Source: Bacteroidales bacterium (GTDB taxonomy: Bacteria; Bacteroidota; Bacteroidia; Bacteroidales; WCHB1-69). Taken from it: a stretch of DNA of 58,655 nucleotides. This document shows, in pieces, positions 53,331 to 58,655 of this stretch. Every line of letters begins with the position of its first letter. Position 1 is the first letter of the stretch. The notes beneath the pieces were generated by a model. The model saw only the letters and a program-made list of their open reading frames with translations, was not told where the DNA came from and did not search any database. The DNA is taken from contig JAFZZT010000026.1 of NCBI GenBank assembly GCA_017615595.1, positions 1-58,655 on the forward strand, in the 5' to 3' direction. Position numbers and translations under genes: made by a program.

Positions 53331-56240
53331 ATGAAAAAAATATTTGCACGATGCCTTTTGCTGATGGTGGCTTGTCTCTTTGCCGTCAGTGCGCAGGCGC
53401 AAAATTATCACAAAGAGACCTACCAGAATGACCCGATGAACGTTATTCACTATACGTTGGATAACGGTCTGCAGGTCTTTCTTTCTGTAAACAAGGATGT
53501 CCCTCGTATCCAGACCTACATCGCGGTGCGCGTGGGCAGCAAGAACGATCCTGCCGAGTCCACGGGTCTTTCCCATTATCTGGAGCACTTGATGTTCAAG
53601 GGCACAAACCATTTCGGCACCCTCGACTGGGCCAAAGAACAGGTGCAGCTGAAGGAGATCGAGCGTCTTTATGAGGTGTACAATCACACCACAGACCCGG
53701 ACCAGCGCAAGGCCATCTATCATCTGATTGACTCTGTCTCCTACGAGGCTTCCAAGTATGCTATCCCGAATGAGTATGACAAGATGATGTCCATGATTGG
53801 TGCACAAGGCACTAACGCTTTCACTTCCAATGATATGACTGTATATCAAGAGGACATCCCGAGTAATGAGCTGGAGCGCTGGCTGAAGATTGAAGGCGAG
53901 CGTTTCGCCAACCCGGTCTTCCGTTTGTTCCACACCGAGCTCGAGGCTGTGTACGAAGAGAAGAATATGAATATGGCTAAGGACAGCCGTACCGCCTACG
54001 AGAAGTTAAACGAGGCCTTGTTCCCGAACCATCCCTACGGCACGCAGACCACCATCGGCACTATCGAGCATCTGAAGAACCCGTCTCTGACCAATATCAA
54101 CAAGCATTTCGAGACCTATTATGTGCCGAACAATTACTGTATTGCCATGTCTGGCGATTTCGACCCGGACCAGGCAATTCGATTGATTGATCAATATTTT
54201 GGCAAGATTCAGCCCAAATACATCCCTGATTTCACCTATGTCCATGAGAAGCCTATCCGGGAGGTGAGGACGGTTGATGTCTGGGGCCTTGAGGCTGAGA
54301 ATGTGCAAATCGGTTTCCGTATTGATGCCGGTACCGGCTCCCGGGATGTGCTCCTTGCTGAGATGGTGGATGCCGTGTTGATGAACGGTTCCTGCGGTAT
54401 CATCGATGAGAACATCAATCAAAAGCAACTGGCACAGTATGCAGCCTCTGGCGTCAGCGATCTGAACGACTACTCCTATTTCCGTCTTACTGGTATGCCG
54501 AAGCAGGGTCAGACGCTTGAGGAGTTGAAAGATCTGCTTCTGCAACAAATTGAGATCCTGAAATCCGGCAATTGGGATGCAGACCTGCTCACAGCGGCTA
54601 TCAACAACCGCAAGCTGAGAGACATGACCGCTCTGGAAAGCAACTCCAACCGTGCTATGGCCATGGCGATGGCTTATTTGGCCCACCAGAGCTGGCAGGA
54701 TGTGGTCAACGAGACGGAGAACATGAGCTATGTGACCAAGGAGGATGTCATCGATTTTGCCAATCGTATCTTTAAGAACAACAACTATGTGGTCGTGTAT
54801 AAGCGCCAGGGTGAACAGCGCAACGTGCAGAAAGTGGATAAGCCTGCCATCACGCCAGTGGTGATGAACCGCGATGTGGAGAGCGCTTTCTTGAAAGAGG
54901 TCAAGAGCATGAAGGTGAAACCCATTGAGCCCGTGTTCGTGGATTTCAACAAGGATATGCAGAAAGGCAAGGCCAATGGCAACGAGATTCTGTATGTGAA
55001 GAATACCGAGAACGGCCGTTTCAATTTGACATACCGTTACAACTATGGCTCCTTCTATGACAAGAAGGCCGGTATCACCAATTCCTTCCTGGATCAGTTG
55101 GAGAGTGAGAACCGCACCCTTAGCCAGATCAACCGTGCCATGTATGACCTCGCTTGCGATTTCAGCATCAGTTTCGGCACCAAATACGCCTCTGTCAGAA
55201 TCTCCGGTCTGAGCGAGAACATGGAAAAGGCTATAGCCATCGTGGAGGATATCCTGAACAACCCGAAAATCTCTGACGAGTCGGTGCAGAACTCCATCCG
55301 AGACGTCTTGAAGAGCCGCGAGGATGCCAAGTCCCGCCAAAACACCATCTTCCAAAATATGCTTCGCTATGTTTCTTACGGAAAGGATAATAACCGCAGA
55401 TATTTTGTCAATAACGATGAGGTGAAGAAGATCAAGGCTCAGGATGTCATTAACCAGATCAAGACGATGACCTCCCAACCGCAGCGCATTCTCTATTATG
55501 GAGATATGAGTCTTGCCGATCTGCAGAAGGTGATTGCTGAGAAGCATAGTGTGCATCCGGCCAAGAAACCCGTCAAGATGGGTCCCGACTACGATCGTTT
55601 GGCCACCAAAGAGAACAAGGTATATTTTGCACACTATGATGCCAAACAGTCCTTGTGCCGTCAGCTGAGCACTTCTATCCCGGCCAACTGGGCACTCAGT
55701 CCGCAAATCGAGATGTACAACGAATACTTCGGTGGCAGCATGAACTCCATCGTTTTCCAAGAGATTCGTGAGAAACGCTCCTTGGCTTACTCCGCCGCCG
55801 CTTACTATGTCGAACCGAACGAGAAGGGTAAATACAACTACAATATGACCCACATCGGCACGCAGAACGACAAGCTCATTGATGCCATGGAGGCTTTCAA
55901 CGAACTGTTGGACAACATGCCGGTGTCGGATCTTAACTTCGACTTGGCCAAGACTGCTTTGATTTCCAATTACCGCACCGAGCGCACCCGCAAGATGAGC
56001 ATCATCAACCATTACCTCACCTGCGAGGAGATGGGTCTGAAAACATCTCCCGACAAGGCCAACTATGCAGCCATCCAAAAGATGACGCTTGACGATGTGG
56101 TGAACTTCAACAAGTCCTATATCAAAGGTCAAAAACGGGTGGTTGTCGTGCTGGGCAACAAAGACGAAGTCGATCTGAAAGGTCTGGAGAAGTATGGCAA
56201 GGTGACGACCCTCACTCTGGAAGAAATCTTCGGATACTAA
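53331..56240 (+). CDS. M16 family zinc metallopeptidase
   Basis: A 969-residue exported protease of the pitrilysin/insulinase family with both half-domains fused. A signal peptide ends near SAQAQ. The inverted zinc motif HYLEH (about residue 80) with the distal glutamate in EAVYEEKNMN makes the first half catalytic; the second half (from about 550) has lost the motif, as usual, and shows REKRSLAYSAAAYY. It degrades peptides in the periplasm. An in-frame ATG at 53322 is an alternative start. It has a terminator before and after it, so is probably monocistronic. Confidence 0.92.
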   Translation: MKKIFARCLLLMVACLFAVSAQAQNYHKETYQNDPMNVIHYTLDNGLQVFLSVNKDVPRIQTYIAVRVGSKNDPAESTGLSHYLEHLMFKGTNHFGTLDWAKEQVQLKEIERLYEVYNHTTDPDQRKAIYHLIDSVSYEASKYAIPNEYDKMMSMIGAQGTNAFTSNDMTVYQEDIPSNELERWLKIEGERFANPVFRLFHTELEAVYEEKNMNMAKDSRTAYEKLNEALFPNHPYGTQTTIGTIEHLKNPSLTNINKHFETYYVPNNYCIAMSGDFDPDQAIRLIDQYFGKIQPKYIPDFTYVHEKPIREVRTVDVWGLEAENVQIGFRIDAGTGSRDVLLAEMVDAVLMNGSCGIIDENINQKQLAQYAASGVSDLNDYSYFRLTGMPKQGQTLEELKDLLLQQIEILKSGNWDADLLTAAINNRKLRDMTALESNSNRAMAMAMAYLAHQSWQDVVNETENMSYVTKEDVIDFANRIFKNNNYVVVYKRQGEQRNVQKVDKPAITPVVMNRDVESAFLKEVKSMKVKPIEPVFVDFNKDMQKGKANGNEILYVKNTENGRFNLTYRYNYGSFYDKKAGITNSFLDQLESENRTLSQINRAMYDLACDFSISFGTKYASVRISGLSENMEKAIAIVEDILNNPKISDESVQNSIRDVLKSREDAKSRQNTIFQNMLRYVSYGKDNNRRYFVNNDEVKKIKAQDVINQIKTMTSQPQRILYYGDMSLADLQKVIAEKHSVHPAKKPVKMGPDYDRLATKENKVYFAHYDAKQSLCRQLSTSIPANWALSPQIEMYNEYFGGSMNSIVFQEIREKRSLAYSAAAYYVEPNEKGKYNYNMTHIGTQNDKLIDAMEAFNELLDNMPVSDLNFDLAKTALISNYRTERTRKMSIINHYLTCEEMGLKTSPDKANYAAIQKMTLDDVVNFNKSYIKGQKRVVVVLGNKDEVDLKGLEKYGKVTTLTLEEIFGY

Positions 56241-56262
56241 TAATCCAAATACTTTAATCATA

Positions 56263-56302
56263 AGGAGTTGGGAAGCTAATACTTCTTGACTCCTTTTTTT
56301 AT
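56263..56302 (+). terminator. Rho-independent terminator of the M16 gene
   Basis: AAGGAGT and ACTCCTT arms, with inner GAAG/CTTC pairing, followed by a T run. Confidence 0.75.
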
Positions 56303-56339
56303 GATGTTTTTTTGATGCGTCCATGATATGGAAAATTCG

Positions 56340-56348
56340 TATTATTGC
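56340..56348 (+). promoter_or_regulatory. Weak -7 box of the M6 protease gene
   Basis: TATTATTGC differs from TAnnTTTGC at one base. Its position implies that the earliest in-frame start (56328) cannot be the translated one. Confidence 0.4.
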
Positions 56349-56378
56349 AGGCAGAAAATTATGTTAAATGCTATGGTT

Positions 56379-57926
56379 ATGAAAAAGTTTTTTTATTTAT
56401 GGATAATCAGTGTTTTCTCCATGATTGCCCCTGTGACGCTCGTGGCGCAAAACGAGACCCGAGAACTGACCAACTTGGTGATTTTCGTGCGTTTCGCCGA
56501 TGATCTCGAGATCAATCATTCGTTTGCGGACATCGATACCATGTTTAATGGGAAAACGGAAAGGTATTTGAGCGTGTATAATTTTTACAAAGCCCTTACC
56601 TATGACAAAATCCATTATAACACAGTTTATACCAATAACATACAGAATGGCCAAATCATCTCGTATCAGGACACGTTTCCTCGTGGTTATTTTGAGCCGT
56701 ATAGTGCTTGGAATCCCATCGGGTATCAAGGCGAGAATCCCTTTATGGGTGTCTCCATGCGTGAAGCGCAGCTACTGGGCCGTATCGTGAAGTATGTGGA
56801 CTCGTTGCACTTGGTCGATCCGGATGTCGTGCTGGATGGTGACGGCGATGGCGATATTGACAATATCAGTTTCATCGTGAAGGGCGGCACGGGTGCGTGG
56901 GCGTCTATTTTGTGGCCCCACATGGAGTATTTCCCCCATGATTCGCTCGGCTATGTGGCGACCATCAATGGCGTTCGCCCGAACACCTTCAATATGGAGT
57001 TTGAAGGCGGCTCGTCATCCTTGTTCAGCGCGCATGTCTTCCGTCACGAGATGGGACACTCGCTGGATTTGCCAGATCTGTATCATTATCTCCACTATGA
57101 CGATGTTTCGCCGGCGGGGAGCTGGGATATGATGTGCTACAATTATTCGCCCAATCATCTGGCAGCCATCTATAAAAACAAGATCCTGCATGTGTCGGAT
57201 GACCCGATAGAGATCACCGAGGACGGGGACTATACTTTGTACAGTGTAGGCTCGAGCCCTTCGCAGAATTGCTACTATATCAAGTCGTACATTGACCCCA
57301 CGCAATGGTTTGTGCTCGAATACCGCACATACGAGGATCTCTTTGACGAAGGCATCCCGGGCAGAGGTCTTATCGTTGCGCGTTGGAACGACACGGTGCC
57401 GTTGAACTATAACGGCATGTTCGCCAATGCCTTCTTCGACTATTACACGCAGGCGCATCAGTATTGGATCTTCCGTCCGGGCAGTGCGAGCGACACGGTG
57501 CAGGGCGCTCTCTATGATGCGCATTTCAGCCAAGAGTCGGGACGCACCTCTTTCGGCCCGACCACGGATCCGCATCCTTATCTGACGGATGGGACTCCCG
57601 AGACGAGCTTTGAGATTACGGACATTCAGGAGAATGGCAGCCAGCTCACCTTTCATGTGCATTTCTTGAATGTGGGAGTGGCGGATCATGATCATGCTGA
57701 TATGAGGGTGTGGCCCAATCCGGCCCATGACGTTGTCACCGTGGAGGGAGAGGGCATTGTTCGTGTGGAGTTGTATGATGTGGTCGGCAGATTGGCAGCA
57801 ATGGAGTCTGTGGCTGCAGGGAGTCGTTGCACCATGTCGGTGTCGCAGATGCCCGCCGGGATCTACCTGTTGAAGGCTATTGCCTCCGATGGTTCTTCGC
57901 GAACGATGAAGGTGGTGGTGGAGTAG
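56379..57926 (+). CDS. M6-type metalloprotease domain protein with T9SS sorting domain
   Basis: A 515-residue secreted zinc protease of the immune-inhibitor-A/M6 type. The signal peptide is MKKFFYLWIISVFSMIAPVTLVAQ. A possible Ca2+-binding DGDGDGDIDN segment precedes the zinc motif HEMGHSLDLPD (about residue 222) and GSWDMMCYNY, a Met-turn-like segment. The last 75 residues form a type IX sorting domain (MRVWPNPAHDVVTVEG, VELYDVVGRL, MPAGIYLLKA). It is expected at the cell surface or outside, degrading host or dietary protein. Upstream in-frame ATGs exist at 56328, 56361 and 56373; 56379 gives the cleanest signal peptide. Confidence 0.88.
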   Translation: MKKFFYLWIISVFSMIAPVTLVAQNETRELTNLVIFVRFADDLEINHSFADIDTMFNGKTERYLSVYNFYKALTYDKIHYNTVYTNNIQNGQIISYQDTFPRGYFEPYSAWNPIGYQGENPFMGVSMREAQLLGRIVKYVDSLHLVDPDVVLDGDGDGDIDNISFIVKGGTGAWASILWPHMEYFPHDSLGYVATINGVRPNTFNMEFEGGSSSLFSAHVFRHEMGHSLDLPDLYHYLHYDDVSPAGSWDMMCYNYSPNHLAAIYKNKILHVSDDPIEITEDGDYTLYSVGSSPSQNCYYIKSYIDPTQWFVLEYRTYEDLFDEGIPGRGLIVARWNDTVPLNYNGMFANAFFDYYTQAHQYWIFRPGSASDTVQGALYDAHFSQESGRTSFGPTTDPHPYLTDGTPETSFEITDIQENGSQLTFHVHFLNVGVADHDHADMRVWPNPAHDVVTVEGEGIVRVELYDVVGRLAAMESVAAGSRCTMSVSQMPAGIYLLKAIASDGSSRTMKVVVE

Positions 57927-58207
57927 GGGATGAAGATGTGATAGGACCAATTCGGACCTGCACTGTCTTCCGATGTGTGGCTCTCAAGCCCAGCGACACG
58001 TTCCTTTGCTCCTGCTTCATCATAGGGGAGCCATTGTACTTCGACAACTTCGTGCGCGGCCACAACCCGCCGACCCTCTTTGTGGTGGGCAACAAGGGAG
58101 GCCTCATGGAGGTGCGGAGAGGGTGGGGTAGCACGAAAAATGTCCTCATTGGCAGATCCGAGGCCGATGCTGTTATCTGTGTTGTTGTTTAATTCAAATA
58201 AAAGTTG
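57927..58207 (+). other. Gap with a possible gene remnant
   Basis: No complete gene is evident. In one plus frame, ending at the stop 58190-58192, the translation looks protein-like (TFLCSCFIIGEPLYFDNFVR, HNPPTLFVVGNKGGLMEV), but its open frame starts inside the M6 gene in another register. It could be the tail of a decayed gene, or chance. Confidence 0.25.
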
Positions 58208-58216
58208 TATTTTTGC
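58208..58216 (+). promoter_or_regulatory. Bacteroidota -7 box, ATPase gene
   Basis: TATTTTTGC, 54 bp before the ATG at 58270. Just downstream, AAAATTGTT (58224-58232) and AACAATTTT (58244-58252) form a perfect 9-bp inverted repeat followed by T residues. Confidence 0.6.
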
Positions 58217-58269
58217 AGCGAACAAAATTGTTTATTTGTAACGAACAATTTTTTAAATATTTGATTGAT

Positions 58270-58655
58270 ATGATATTAAGACAAACTATCGAACAGGTTG
58301 TCGGAGAATGTCAGGAACGGGTGATGTCGAATGACATCGGAATTCCTCGCGAATGTACCATTCCTCTGAATAGTATCAGCTCGCATACCGTTGTCATCAG
58401 TGGCATTCGCCGATGCGGTAAAAGCACACTGCTTGCTCAACTGCACCGCCAAATACCCGAACCAGTGCTGTTCATCAATTTCGAACATCCTCTCCTGCTG
58501 GACTTCTCCACAGCGGATTACGGCAGGTTGGACAATGTGATTGATCAACACGGAGCAAAATGGCTCCTTCTTGACGAAATCCAGATACTGCCGCAATGGG
58601 AGGTATATGTGAGACAAAAACTTGACCAACACTACAAAATTGTCATCACAGGATC
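58270..58655 (+). CDS. AAA_14/DUF4143-type ATPase (partial, N-terminus only)
   Basis: The first 128 residues are visible, open to the window end. They show a Walker A in VISGIRRCGKSTLLAQL (about residues 44-60), PVLFINFEHP and a Walker B in WLLLDEIQILPQWEVYVRQ, followed by KIVITG. This is the pattern of the large bacterial and archaeal family of ATP-binding proteins with AAA_14 plus a DUF4143 nuclease-like C-terminal domain. Function is poorly known. It has its own promoter and a leader dyad. Confidence 0.82.
   Translation, partial: MILRQTIEQVVGECQERVMSNDIGIPRECTIPLNSISSHTVVISGIRRCGKSTLLAQLHRQIPEPVLFINFEHPLLLDFSTADYGRLDNVIDQHGAKWLLLDEIQILPQWEVYVRQKLDQHYKIVITG

Overview
The window looks like a chromosomal segment from a member of the Bacteroidota, most likely order Bacteroidales. 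Four things point there: promoters of the TAnnTTTGC type and hardly any Shine-Dalgarno sites; two proteins ending in type IX secretion (T9SS) sorting domains; a lipoprotein TamL; and phylum-typical families such as the long-form urocanate hydratase, GH92 and a gyrA-TPR neighbourhood. Base composition is near 50% G+C with AT-rich intergenic gaps. I cannot name a genus.

Layout. Positions 1-17122 are one long leftward run: pepE, tcdA, iorA, iorB, a NodB-like deacetylase, a GNAT acetyltransferase, mreC, mreD, tamL, an HMGL-type carboxyltransferase whose biotinyl-like domain lacks the biotin lysine, a CPBP protease, a GH92 alpha-mannosidase and a partial hutU. From 17234 rightwards come a DUF819 transporter, a T9SS protein and a dihydrouridine synthase. 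Next is a leftward operon (DUF349 protein, DUF2147 protein, S4 RNA-binding protein, nadA). Rightward glyA and pcm, a leftward lipoprotein, then a nucleotidyltransferase, dnaA, recJ and a glycosyltransferase follow. A leftward pair holds an orphan CoA-transferase subunit A and a hypothetical protein. A TolC/MFP/RND efflux operon carries a PII-like small protein at its end. After a TonB/OmpA-type protein come gatE and gatD, a Bro-N/Fic fusion, tRNA-Glu(UUC) on the other strand, a conserved unknown, gyrA with two TPR proteins, an M16 protease, an M6 protease with a T9SS tail, and the start of an AAA_14-type ATPase.

Two things stand out. First, gatE-gatD encode the two-subunit glutamyl-tRNA(Gln) amidotransferase that textbooks assign to Archaea, here inside an otherwise ordinary Bacteroidales chromosome with its own promoter and dyad elements. 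Second, intergenic spaces carry degenerate 7- or 8-bp tandem repeats that start at or inside the stop codon of the upstream gene. At two distant places (7646-7882 and 18416-18646) the same ordered series of repeat blocks ends in nearly the same promoter, as if a composite element carrying a portable promoter had been copied.

Metabolically the genes fit an anaerobic amino-acid fermenter that also trims glycans: histidine (hutU), aromatic 2-oxoacids (iorAB), possible acyl-CoA exchange (atoD-like), peptide turnover (pepE, M16, M6) and mannose glycans (GH92). This is inference from family membership.
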